This document shows positions 26,152 through 33,963 of a stretch of 46,699 nt of DNA, in pieces. Below the pieces are notes generated by a model. It did no database searches, was not told where the DNA came from, and saw nothing but the letters and a program-made list of their open reading frames with translations. Position 1 is the first letter of the stretch. Each line of letters opens with the position of its first letter. Location of the stretch: assembly GCA_902766005.1 (NCBI GenBank), contig CACXCB010000042.1:1-46699 (forward strand). The letters are read 5' to 3'. Source of the stretch: an uncultured Erysipelotrichaceae bacterium (GTDB lineage: Bacteria > Bacillota_I > Bacilli_A > Erysipelotrichales > Erysipelotrichaceae). Position numbers and translations under genes: made by a program.

Positions 26152-26552
26152 ACAGACCTCCGATCCGCTTAGGGCCTTTGGCTTTGTTATTGACAGTGAT
26201 CAGTATCTGTCTGACCGTATTTGCAATCCTGACATTCTCTACCGCCAGGGCGGACCTGGCTCTGGCAAAGCGATATGCCTATACGTCCTCCATTCGTTAC
26301 AGCCTGGAAAAAAGCGGCCAGGAATATCTGCAGGAAGTGGATGAAGTTCTGCAGGGCGGAGGCACTTTGTATGATCTGTTTGAGGCAGAGATGGATCCCA
26401 AAGGCATATCCGTATATCAGATTGAAGAGAGCGGATATACTTTGACGATCGGTTTGAAACAAAAGGGAAATACATATTCTATAGAAGTCTGGAAGATTGA
26501 AAAAGAGTGGGATCAGAATGACAATATAGATGATTTATGGATACCGGGATAA
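26148..26552 (+). CDS. Pilin-like membrane protein (4 of 4)
   Basis: A 134-residue protein with a short N-terminus (MNRPPIRLG), one hydrophobic helix (about 10-31) and an outer domain (SSIRYSLEKSGQEYLQEVDE, then GYTLTIGLKQKGNTYSIEVW). A Gly at the helix border could be a prepilin-peptidase site, but Glu +5 is missing, as in minor pseudopilins of the GspK type. A perfect AGGAGG precedes the ATG, and the start overlaps the previous stop by 4 bases. The pilT gene starts 12 bases after the stop. Confidence 0.6.
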   Translation: MNRPPIRLGPLALLLTVISICLTVFAILTFSTARADLALAKRYAYTSSIRYSLEKSGQEYLQEVDEVLQGGGTLYDLFEAEMDPKGISVYQIEESGYTLTIGLKQKGNTYSIEVWKIEKEWDQNDNIDDLWIPG

Positions 26553-26563
26553 GGAGAATAAAT

Positions 26564-27622
26564 ATGAATATTGAAGAAATACTGCAGATAGCTGCAGATG
26601 CAGAAGCCTCAGATATCTTTATCATTGCAGGCCTTCCCGTGACATTAAAATGCAAAGGTGAACAGAAACGCCTCGGTGAAGATATTCTGAAACCGGATAT
26701 GATTTCGGAAATTGTGGATCAGATTTATACTGTCAGCCGCAGGGAAAGGTCAAACCTGGAGAACAAAATCGATGATGACTTCTCTTTCTCTATTTCCCAG
26801 CTTGGCCGTTTCCGTGTGAATGTTTTCCGTCAAAGAGGATCATTGGCAGCGGTTTTACGTGTGATCCGTTTCGGGCTGCCGGATCCGGCAAAGATCGGTA
26901 TTCCGGAGAGCGTGCTTTCTCTTGCTGAGAATAAAAAAGGCCTTGTGTTAATTGCCGGTGCTGCAGGAACCGGTAAATCAACCACGCTTGCCTGCATGAT
27001 TGACCGAATCAACAGGACACGTTCGGGTCATATCATTACCATGGAAGATCCGATTGAATACATTCACCGCCACAACAAATCCATCGTCACGCAAAGAGAA
27101 ATCTTTATCGATACGCCGGGATATCTCGAATCTCTGCGCTCCGCTCTGCGTGAAAGCCCGGATGTCATTTTGCTTGGCGAGATGCGCGATTATGATACAA
27201 TATCTGCAGCAATTACCGCAGCGGAAACAGGTGTTCTGTTATTCAGTACACTTCATACCAGCAGTGCGGCGAATACGATTAACCGTATTCTGGATGTATT
27301 CCCTGCTTCTCAACAGCAGCAGGTCAAAATCCAGCTGGCACAGATTTTGAAGGGGATCGTCTGTCAACAGCTGGTGCCCGCAAAAGACGGTGGGCAGATT
27401 CCGGTATTTGAGGTATTGAAATCCACACCGGCAGTACAGAACATGATACGTGAAGGAAAGCTTCATCAGCTGGATTCTACCATGCAGTCAGGGGCAGGAG
27501 AAGGCATGTACACAATGGATGGAAGCTTATTGAAACTGTATCGGGAAGGAAAGATTACAAAAGAGACAGCTCTTGTTTCATGCGTGCATTACGAAACGAT
27601 GAGCAAACGTTTGAATGGATAA
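26564..27622 (+). CDS. pilT: PilT-type hexameric ATPase
   Basis: A 352-residue cytosolic ATPase of the PilT/GspE family, matching PilT in length. The N-terminal PAS-like domain (DAEASDIFIIAGLPVTLKCK) is typical. The core has Walker A GAAGTGKSTT (132-141), the Asp box ITMEDPIEYIH, Walker B VILLGEMRD and the His box FSTLHTSSA. In pili PilT drives retraction. No PilB-like extension ATPase is in this operon, so this one enzyme may do both, or a partner lies elsewhere. AAGGAG precedes the ATG at 26564; the upstream in-frame ATG at 26537 lies inside the previous gene. Confidence 0.9.
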   Translation: MNIEEILQIAADAEASDIFIIAGLPVTLKCKGEQKRLGEDILKPDMISEIVDQIYTVSRRERSNLENKIDDDFSFSISQLGRFRVNVFRQRGSLAAVLRVIRFGLPDPAKIGIPESVLSLAENKKGLVLIAGAAGTGKSTTLACMIDRINRTRSGHIITMEDPIEYIHRHNKSIVTQREIFIDTPGYLESLRSALRESPDVILLGEMRDYDTISAAITAAETGVLLFSTLHTSSAANTINRILDVFPASQQQQVKIQLAQILKGIVCQQLVPAKDGGQIPVFEVLKSTPAVQNMIREGKLHQLDSTMQSGAGEGMYTMDGSLLKLYREGKITKETALVSCVHYETMSKRLNG

Positions 27623-27650
27623 GGAAAAATATCCTGGGGGGAAGAAGAAT

Positions 27651-28880
27651 ATGTCGGAAAAAATCACAGATGCAAAATATGACAACACACTGCATGTCAA
27701 TATGTTTGATACTTTTTCGATGAGTTACAATGGCGTTTTGATTACAGGCAGATCAAAGACAAGTGAGTCGCAGTTCATGTATCTGATGCAGATTCTGCTT
27801 CATGCGGGGAAAAACGGCGTTGGGCGTGATCGTCTGGAACAGGCGTTATTCCGCAACAAGGACTTGAACAACATCCACCATGCAACACAAAGCGTTATTT
27901 ACAATGCAAAGAAAAAGCTGAAGGCGAGCGGACTGCCGGATGTGAACTATATTGAGCAGAAAGAAGGCACGTATTATTGGACACAGCAGATTCCGGTACT
28001 GGAAGATACTGCTGAATTTGAAAGACTGTATAAGGAAGCGGAAGCTGAGGAAGACAAGCAGAAAAAACTGGATTTATATCTTGATGCGGTGCATCATTAT
28101 ACCGGTGAATTCCTGCAGAGTCAGATCAGTCTGATCTGGGCGGCAAAGGAAGCCAGAAGATATCGCCTGTTATTCTGTGACTGCGTGGAGAAAGCGGCAC
28201 AGCTGTTGCGCGAAAAGGAAGATTTTACACTTCTGGAAGATCTCGGCAATTATGCCACAAGAGTGCATCCGCTTGCAGACTGGGAAACACTGACAATGGA
28301 AGCATATGTGGCCTTAGGCAGATATGAAGATGCTGCAAAGCTGTATGAGAATACTGTGGATTATTATCTGCAGGAACAGGGTATGCGTCCGAGTGAAAAG
28401 ATGCTGCAGCTGTTAAACAAGCTTGGCACACAGATGGAACATCAGTATGATGTCCTGGATGAAATCCAGCTGAAGCTGACAGAGGATGATCCCGGCGCAC
28501 CCGGTGGATACCAGTGTTCCTATCCGGTATTTCTCGGCATCTATCATGTCATTGAGAGAATGATGGAAAGAGGCGGTCAGTCTGTGTTCCTGATGTTGTG
28601 TACAATTGTCGACAGCAAGGGAAATCCGATGCGCTCCGGTCCGCAGCTGGATGAATTGAGTGAAAGACTGGGCAAGTCGATTCAGAAATCCATCCGTCGC
28701 AGTGATGTCGTCAACAAATACGGCAAGGGACAGTATCTGGTTCTTCTTGCAAATACAACACTGGAAAACTGCAAAGTCGTACAGAAGCGTATCAACCATG
28801 ACTTCATTATCGGCAGACAAAGAACCGGTGTCAGATATTATGTCAACAGTGTCATTCTGCAGGGAGCAAACAGAGCATGA
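27651..28880 (+). CDS. SARP/BTAD-type protein with degenerate GGDEF-like C-terminal domain
   Basis: A 409-residue cytosolic protein. Residues 15-115 fit the OmpR-like winged-helix domain of SARP regulators (HVNMFDTFSMSYNG, LLHAGKNGVGRDRLEQALF, YNAKKKLK). Residues 125-265 match the helical bacterial transcriptional activator domain (LDLYLDAVHHYTGEFLQ, DWETLTMEAYVALGRYEDAA). Residues 285-405 look like a GGDEF fold, but GKGQYLVLL stands where the GGDEF catalytic loop would be, so no cyclic-di-GMP synthesis is expected. It may sense a nucleotide or a partner and control the operon. A GGGGGG ribosome site decides the ATG at 27651. It overlaps the next gene by 4 bases. Confidence 0.7.
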   Translation: MSEKITDAKYDNTLHVNMFDTFSMSYNGVLITGRSKTSESQFMYLMQILLHAGKNGVGRDRLEQALFRNKDLNNIHHATQSVIYNAKKKLKASGLPDVNYIEQKEGTYYWTQQIPVLEDTAEFERLYKEAEAEEDKQKKLDLYLDAVHHYTGEFLQSQISLIWAAKEARRYRLLFCDCVEKAAQLLREKEDFTLLEDLGNYATRVHPLADWETLTMEAYVALGRYEDAAKLYENTVDYYLQEQGMRPSEKMLQLLNKLGTQMEHQYDVLDEIQLKLTEDDPGAPGGYQCSYPVFLGIYHVIERMMERGGQSVFLMLCTIVDSKGNPMRSGPQLDELSERLGKSIQKSIRRSDVVNKYGKGQYLVLLANTTLENCKVVQKRINHDFIIGRQRTGVRYYVNSVILQGANRA

Positions 28881-29347
28881 GTACAACACAAAAATATATC
28901 GGCATACCTAACGGAGTTGTCCTCTGCATTGATAAAGCCGAAGAGCATGATTTTTCCGGAAGGTATTATCACAGCTACAGTGCAGAAGAAAAGAAGTTTC
29001 ACAGTGAAGAACAGCTGCTGTTTGAACTGGAGAATTTCTTCAATCAGTTAAAATTCCCTTTTGCCGCCACAAACACAAGATCGTTTGTCAGCAAAAAGGA
29101 GAATGTTTCACAAACAAAGGAAAGGATTAAAGTTATGAGTGATGAAGAATTGTTGAGCAGACATGGGGATCTAGGAACCTTCATTATTCGTGTACAACAG
29201 CGCCAAAACAGCAGCTGGCAGGGCAGAATCACCTGGGTTGATGAAGATAAGACAGTGTATTTCAGATCCGTGTGGGAGATGATGAAGCTGATCGACAGTG
29301 CCGTGGAAACATATACCAAAGATGAGGATAACGAGCCCAGCTGGTAA
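28877..29347 (+). CDS. Hypothetical protein, last gene of the pilus-like operon
   Basis: A 156-residue soluble protein that I do not recognise. The first half (GVVLCIDKAEEHDFSGRYYH, EQLLFELENFFNQLKFPFAA) is alpha/beta. The second half (GTFIIRVQQRQNSSWQGRIT, TVYFRSVWEMMKLIDSAV) looks like a small domain that ends in a helix. Charged, no signal peptide. It is translationally coupled to the SARP-like gene (ATGA overlap) and followed by a terminator, so it belongs to the same system and may be a partner of the SARP-like protein. Confidence 0.55.
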   Translation: MSTTQKYIGIPNGVVLCIDKAEEHDFSGRYYHSYSAEEKKFHSEEQLLFELENFFNQLKFPFAATNTRSFVSKKENVSQTKERIKVMSDEELLSRHGDLGTFIIRVQQRQNSSWQGRITWVDEDKTVYFRSVWEMMKLIDSAVETYTKDEDNEPSW

Positions 29348-29422
29348 AGCGGAGGCACTCTGATTCTTCTGTTGTTTTCGTCATGTAAAAAAACAGACAG
29401 AAAGTTTGTGAAAGATAGGATA

Positions 29423-29454
29423 GAAGCTTGTTTTTATGGCGGGCTTCTTTTTTT
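29423..29454 (+). terminator. Terminator of the pilus-like operon
   Basis: GAAGCTTG (29423-29430) pairs with CGGGCTTC (29440-29447) using two G-T pairs, followed by seven T. Confidence 0.75.
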
Positions 29455-29500
29455 ATCTGCCTGAATGAAACAGTAAAATCCTTTTGTTTTATAAAGAAAG

Positions 29501-29509
29501 TGCTATACT
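29501..29509 (+). promoter_or_regulatory. Extended -10 promoter of the third MATE gene
   Basis: TGCTATACT lies 28 bases before the ATG at 29538. The same nonamer is found before dtd (44726-44734). Confidence 0.5.
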
Positions 29510-29537
29510 ATCTCGTGACATTTACAGGGGGTGTCAT

Positions 29538-30908
29538 ATGAAGACAAAGGGGAATGATCTTCTGCATGGTGTAATCTGGAAACAGCTGATGGTTTTTTTT
29601 GTGCCGATTATGTTCGGATCCATCTTTCAACAACTATATAACACGGTAGATGCGATGGTTGTCGGCAATTTTGTCGGCAAGGAAGCATTAGGCGCAGTAG
29701 GCGGATCTACCGGAACGATTATCAACCTGCTGGTAGGCTTTGTGGTAGGATTGTCTTCAGGGGCAACCGTAATCATTGCCCAGTACTATGGAAAAAAAGA
29801 AGCTGAAGGCGTCAAAAAAGGTGTTTATTCGGGGATGTTTCTGGCGATTGCACTGGGGTGCATCCTGGCGGTTGCGGGGCTGTTTCTTGCACCCGGAATT
29901 TTGAGAATCCTGAATGTGCCAGATGCGGTATATCCCTATTCCTTAACATATCTCAGAATCTATCTGATCGGTCTTGTGCCGGCAATGGTTTACAATACAG
30001 GTGCAGGAATACTGCGTGCAATAGGGGATTCCAAAAGGCCTTTGTATTTCTTAATTGCTGCATGTATTACCAATATCATTCTTGATGTACTGTTTGTGGC
30101 TGTATTTGGCTGGGGCGTGATCGGTGTGGGTGTTGCCACAACGATATCACAGCTGATCAGCTGTGTGCTGACACTGCTTGTTTTGAAACACACAGATGAT
30201 ATTTATCGTTTTGAATTGAGAAAATTACATTTTGACGGTGCTGTATTAAAAGAGATCATTACCATCGGTTTGCCGATGGGTATACAGTCTTCTTTATACG
30301 GGGTTGCCAACCTGTTTATACAGGCAAGCGTGAACAGCTATGGAACAGATGTGGTTGCGGCATATACGGCATTTGGAAAGATTGATGCGATCTTCTGGAA
30401 TACTTCCGGCGCATTAGGCGCTTCGGTATTGACATTTGTCGGACAGAATTTCGGTGCAGGCAACATGGACAGGGTCAGAAAATGCATGAGAGATGCAATC
30501 ATCATGTATATTATCGGTGCATCACTGATCAGCCTGCTTTGTTATGTGGGAGGAGGTTTCTTCTACCGCCTGTTTACACCGGATCCGATGGTCATCGAAA
30601 ACGGCGTCAGTATGCTTCGCTTCCTGTGTCCGTTCTGGGTGACATTCTGTTTTACGGAAATCTTTTCAACGAGCATCCGTGCATGCGGGGATTCGCTTGT
30701 GCCGATGCTGATGACTGCCTGCGGCATCGGTGCATTGAGAATCATCTGGATTCTCTTTTTCCCGGGGACAACCATTTATGATACGTTGCTCTGTTATCCG
30801 GTATCATGGATTGTCACAAGCTTATTATTCCTCGGCTATTACTTCCAGGGAGGTTGGCTAAAGAGATCTTTGAAGCAGCGTGAGAAAATCATGCAGGCAA
30901 ATGCATGA
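29538..30908 (+). CDS. MATE family efflux transporter (third of three)
   Basis: A 456-residue membrane protein of about 12 helices in two halves: QQLYNTVDAMVVGNFVG in the first helices, AGILRAIGDSKRP in the first half and STSIRACGDSLVP in the second. It is closest to the second MATE protein of the window (same QQLYNTVD and VGxFVG pattern). It probably exports a cationic compound. GGGGG precedes the ATG at 29538, preferred over the upstream ATG at 29484, which lies before the promoter. Confidence 0.88.
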   Translation: MKTKGNDLLHGVIWKQLMVFFVPIMFGSIFQQLYNTVDAMVVGNFVGKEALGAVGGSTGTIINLLVGFVVGLSSGATVIIAQYYGKKEAEGVKKGVYSGMFLAIALGCILAVAGLFLAPGILRILNVPDAVYPYSLTYLRIYLIGLVPAMVYNTGAGILRAIGDSKRPLYFLIAACITNIILDVLFVAVFGWGVIGVGVATTISQLISCVLTLLVLKHTDDIYRFELRKLHFDGAVLKEIITIGLPMGIQSSLYGVANLFIQASVNSYGTDVVAAYTAFGKIDAIFWNTSGALGASVLTFVGQNFGAGNMDRVRKCMRDAIIMYIIGASLISLLCYVGGGFFYRLFTPDPMVIENGVSMLRFLCPFWVTFCFTEIFSTSIRACGDSLVPMLMTACGIGALRIIWILFFPGTTIYDTLLCYPVSWIVTSLLFLGYYFQGGWLKRSLKQREKIMQANA

Positions 30909-30990
30909 TAAAATGATCGATCTAAAATCTTTGACTTGCAGGCGAAAGATCACATTTCTTACAGATTGTTTATCTACATTTATCAGGGGT

Positions 30991-31017
30991 AAAAAAAACC
31001 CCTTTTTCAAAGGGATT
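30991..31017 (-). terminator. Terminator of the aldo/keto reductase gene
   Basis: AACCCCTTT/AAAGGGATT arms (30997-31005 and 31009-31017) with a 3-base loop. On the minus strand a run of eight T follows. The reductase stop codon lies in the hairpin. Confidence 0.8.
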
Positions 31018-31990
31018 TCGGATTGGGAATGGGACCTTTCAGAAAATGGGGAACATAACAGCTTTCCAGATATTCCAGATCTTCATTGGTTAAAGCGATT
31101 TCCAGTGCATGTAATGCATCGTCGAAATGCGCTTTTTTTGTTGCGCCGATTAAAGGTGATGTGACACCCTTGGCAAACAGCCAGGCAAGGGCAATTTCGC
31201 TCATGGAAACCTGATATTTGTCTGCTGTTTCCGCAACTCTTTCGATCACTTTCAGGTCTGCTTCTTTTGAGGCATCATATCTTCTTTTGACAATGGCGTC
31301 TTTTTCACTGCGCAGGGAAGAAGAATTCCATTCTCTTCTTGAAAGATGTCCTCCTGCTAATGGAGAATAAGGGATTAAAGACAATCCATACTGCCGACAG
31401 ACGGGAATCAGCTCTCTTTCATCTTCACGATACAGAAGGTTATAGTGGTTCTGCATGGTGGAAAATGGTGTCCAGTTGTGTTTCTCCATTGCGATTAACA
31501 TGTTGTGGAGCTGGTAGCCGTACATGGAAGAAGCACCTAAGGCACATACTTTTCCTTTTTTGACAAGAGCGTCCAGTGTTTCCAGTGTCTCTTCTATGGG
31601 TGTTCCGTAATCAAAGCGGTGAATCTGGTATAGATCAAGATAATCGGTCTGCAGCCTGCTTAATGTTCCGTCAATTTCTCTTTCGATGGCCTCTTTGGAA
31701 AGATGTCCTTCGTTGAAATAAACTTTTGAGGCTATTACAACTTTGTCTCTCGGAATGCCCAGATTTTTGATTGCCTTGCCGATAAAAGCTTCGCTTGTTC
31801 CGCCTGCATACTGGTTGGCAGTATCAATGAAATTGATGCCCAGATGCCATGCATGATCAATGATTTCTTCCGTTTCCTTTTCGTTCAGTGTCCATTGAGG
31901 AGAATCGGGAAGCCTTTCACCGAAAGACATTCCTCCTATGCAAAGAGAAGATACGGTAATATCGGTATTTCCTAATTTTCTGTATTTCAT
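31007..31990 (-). CDS. Aldo/keto reductase
   Basis: A 327-residue (alpha/beta)8 NADPH-dependent oxidoreductase. The catalytic tetrad is intact: D56 and Y61 (FIDTANQYAGG), K89 (VIASKV) and H124 (QIHRFD). The C-terminal NADP-binding segment is SPLIGATKKAHFDDAL. Family relatives (YhdN/Kv-beta-like) reduce aldehydes and ketones, including dicarbonyls. Its ATG overlaps the stop of the TrpR/YerC-like gene by 4 bases, so the pair is co-translated, divergent from an SSS transporter and an amidohydrolase. Confidence 0.9.
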   Translation of the reverse strand: MKYRKLGNTDITVSSLCIGGMSFGERLPDSPQWTLNEKETEEIIDHAWHLGINFIDTANQYAGGTSEAFIGKAIKNLGIPRDKVVIASKVYFNEGHLSKEAIEREIDGTLSRLQTDYLDLYQIHRFDYGTPIEETLETLDALVKKGKVCALGASSMYGYQLHNMLIAMEKHNWTPFSTMQNHYNLLYREDERELIPVCRQYGLSLIPYSPLAGGHLSRREWNSSSLRSEKDAIVKRRYDASKEADLKVIERVAETADKYQVSMSEIALAWLFAKGVTSPLIGATKKAHFDDALHALEIALTNEDLEYLESCYVPHFLKGPIPNPKSL

Positions 31991-32280
31991 TTTTCTTCCT
32001 TGTTCATTCTTTCATACAGCATCTCTATGCCGTCATTGTCATCGTTCAGAAGTCTTCTGACTCTGCTGATGGTGGCGGTAGAAGCGCCGGTATCTCTGGA
32101 AACTTCCTGGTAGGTTGCCCCTTCTAACAGCCTGATTGCTACATCAAAACGCTGCGAAAAGGCAAGGAGTTCATTGGGGGTACAGATATCTTTGAAAAAG
32201 GAATAGCATTCGTCAACATTTTCCAGTTTTAATATCGCTTCAAACAGTTGCGATACAGAACTTGTATCAATTGTTTTCAT
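31987..32280 (-). CDS. TrpR/YerC/YecD-like transcriptional repressor
   Basis: A 97-residue helical protein of the TrpR superfamily, YerC/YecD branch. LFEAILKLENVDECYSFFKD and LLAFSQRFDVAIRLLEGATY lead into the helix-turn-helix TYQEVSRDTGASTATISRVR. The tryptophan-binding context of true TrpR cannot be confirmed by eye. It probably represses its own promoter and perhaps the divergent symporter gene; a perfect TTTAAC/GTTAAA inverted repeat lies in the shared control region. AKR is translated from the same mRNA. Confidence 0.85.
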   Translation of the reverse strand: MKTIDTSSVSQLFEAILKLENVDECYSFFKDICTPNELLAFSQRFDVAIRLLEGATYQEVSRDTGASTATISRVRRLLNDDNDGIEMLYERMNKEEK

Positions 32281-32298
32281 GGTGGTTACCTCAGAGAA

Positions 32299-32327
32299 AT
32301 TTTAACACTCTAAATCGTTAAAAACAA
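32299..32327 (-). promoter_or_regulatory. Promoter of the yerC-like/aldo-keto reductase operon
   Basis: On the minus strand TTGTTT (complement of 32322-32327) and TAAAAT (complement of 32299-32304) are 17 bases apart, just upstream of the repressor ATG at 32280. Confidence 0.6.
32301..32322. promoter_or_regulatory. Candidate operator: TTTAAC-N10-GTTAAA
   Basis: A perfect 6-base inverted repeat spans most of the minus-strand promoter from the -10 to the first base of the -35. The 9-mer TTTAACACT at 32301 recurs as its reverse complement AGTGTTAAA at 32386-32394 in the leader of the divergent symporter gene, where a GCTTTAAAGC palindrome also lies (32371-32380). The adjacent TrpR/YerC-like protein is the natural candidate binder. 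Confidence 0.5.
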
Positions 32328-32328
32328 C

Positions 32329-32357
32329 TTGCATTTTCAGGAATTGTCCCGTATACT
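32329..32357 (+). promoter_or_regulatory. Promoter of the SSS symporter operon
   Basis: TTGCAT (32329-32334) and TATACT (32352-32357) are separated by 17 bases; the -35 boxes of the two divergent promoters nearly touch. The leader downstream carries repeats related to the operator. Confidence 0.6.
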
Positions 32358-32412
32358 TTGATAGGTTAATGCTTTAAAGCGATAAAGTGTTAAAGCTATG
32401 AGGAGATAGATT

Positions 32413-33960
32413 ATGTTTGTTAAAGTATTATTGCTGGTGGTATTCTTCGGGGTCATGCTGTTTATCGGATTCCAGTGCCGCACACATTCAACCGATGTCA
32501 ACGGATTTGTATTAGGGGGCAGGTCCGTCGGACCGTGGGTAACTGCATTTGCGTACGGCACATCCTATTTTTCGGCGGTTGTTTTTGTCGGTTATGCAGG
32601 CCAGTTCGGATGGAAGTACGGTATCGCCACTACATGGGCCGGTATCGGTAATGCATTGTTAGGATCTTTGCTGGCGTGGGTTGTTCTCGGCAGAAGAACC
32701 AGAATCATGACACAGCATCTTGATTCGGCAACAATGCCGCAGTTTTTTGAGGCAAGATTCGGCAGTACGGCTTTAAAGATTGCTGCTTCCGTGATTACCT
32801 TTATCTTTTTGATTCCTTATACAGCTTCCCTGTATAACGGCTTGTCGAGATTGTTTGGCATGGCTTTCAGCATTGATTACTCAATCTGCGTTATCGTTAT
32901 GGCAGTTTTGACAGGGATTTATGTCATTGCCGGCGGATACATGGCAACGGCGATCAATGATTTTATCCAGGGCATTATTATGCTTGTGGGTATTGTTGCG
33001 GTAATCGCTGCCGTTTTGAACAGCCAGGGTGGCTTTATGGCTGCTCTTGACGGACTTGCACAGGTGACGGATGAATCCGTTACTTCTACGCCGGGTATTT
33101 TTGCATCCTTTTTCGGACCGGATCCGCTCAATCTGCTTGGTGTTGTCATCCTGACATCTCTTGGTACATGGGGACTGCCGCAGATGGTGCAGAAGTTTTA
33201 TGCAATTAAGAGTGAAAAGTCCATTTCTACCGGTACAATCGTTTCCACATTCTTTGCGATTGTTGTTGCGGGCGGTTGTTATTTCCTGGGTGGATTCGGC
33301 AGACTGTTCTCTTCGCAGATCGATATTGCCGCAAACGGTTATGACAGCATTATTCCGACGATGTTATCGGGACTGCCGGATATATTGATTGCGATTGTTG
33401 TGATTCTTGTGCTTTCCGCTTCCATGTCAACTTTGTCTTCCCTGGTGCTGACATCGAGTTCCACAATGACGCTCGACCTTCTCAAAGGCCATGTCATCAA
33501 GGACATGGATGAAAAGAAACAGGTTTCCATCATGCGTATGCTGATTGTGGTGTTTATTGCCATATCCGTCGTGATTGCGATTGTCCAGTACAAATCCAAC
33601 ATCACATTCATTGCCCAGCTGATGGGTGTTTCCTGGGGCGCTCTTGCAGGTGCTTTCCTTGCACCGTTCCTGTATGGCTTATACTGGAAGGGAGCTTCAA
33701 GAGCAGGCGTATGGTGCAGTTTCCTGTTCTCCACAGTCGTCATGTTAGCGAATATGTTTGTCAAACCGATGTTTCCTGCCATTCTGCAATCGCCGATCAA
33801 TGCCGGTGCCTTCTGCATGATTGCGGGCTTGGTGATCGTTCCTGTCATCTCTCTTTTCACGCCGAAACCGGATACAGAAGTTGTTGAAAGTGCTTTTGCA
33901 TGTTATAGTGAAAAAGTGCTGGTTCCGCAAAGCAGCCAGCTTGGAGAGAAGGAAAACTGA
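32413..33960 (+). CDS. Sodium:solute symporter (SSS family)
   Basis: A 515-residue protein with about 13 helices, normal for the SSS family (PutP/PanF-like). Typical segments are NGFVLGGRSVGPWVTAFAYG, TSYFSAVVFVGYAGQFG, YVIAGGYMATAINDFIQG (family signature region) and LSASMSTLSSLVLTSSS, which contains the Na2-site serines/threonines. It probably imports a carboxylate, amino acid or vitamin-like solute; the adjacent amidohydrolase suggests that the imported compound is then hydrolysed or decarboxylated. GAGGAG precedes the ATG. Confidence 0.9.
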   Translation: MFVKVLLLVVFFGVMLFIGFQCRTHSTDVNGFVLGGRSVGPWVTAFAYGTSYFSAVVFVGYAGQFGWKYGIATTWAGIGNALLGSLLAWVVLGRRTRIMTQHLDSATMPQFFEARFGSTALKIAASVITFIFLIPYTASLYNGLSRLFGMAFSIDYSICVIVMAVLTGIYVIAGGYMATAINDFIQGIIMLVGIVAVIAAVLNSQGGFMAALDGLAQVTDESVTSTPGIFASFFGPDPLNLLGVVILTSLGTWGLPQMVQKFYAIKSEKSISTGTIVSTFFAIVVAGGCYFLGGFGRLFSSQIDIAANGYDSIIPTMLSGLPDILIAIVVILVLSASMSTLSSLVLTSSSTMTLDLLKGHVIKDMDEKKQVSIMRMLIVVFIAISVVIAIVQYKSNITFIAQLMGVSWGALAGAFLAPFLYGLYWKGASRAGVWCSFLFSTVVMLANMFVKPMFPAILQSPINAGAFCMIAGLVIVPVISLFTPKPDTEVVESAFACYSEKVLVPQSSQLGEKEN

Positions 33961-33963
33961 TCA

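Noticed and set aside
18693..30908. MATE and EamA genes as an antibiotic-resistance island
   Set aside because: They are spread among unrelated operons, each with its own signals, and show no mobile-element ends. Multiple MATE genes are common in gut Bacillota.
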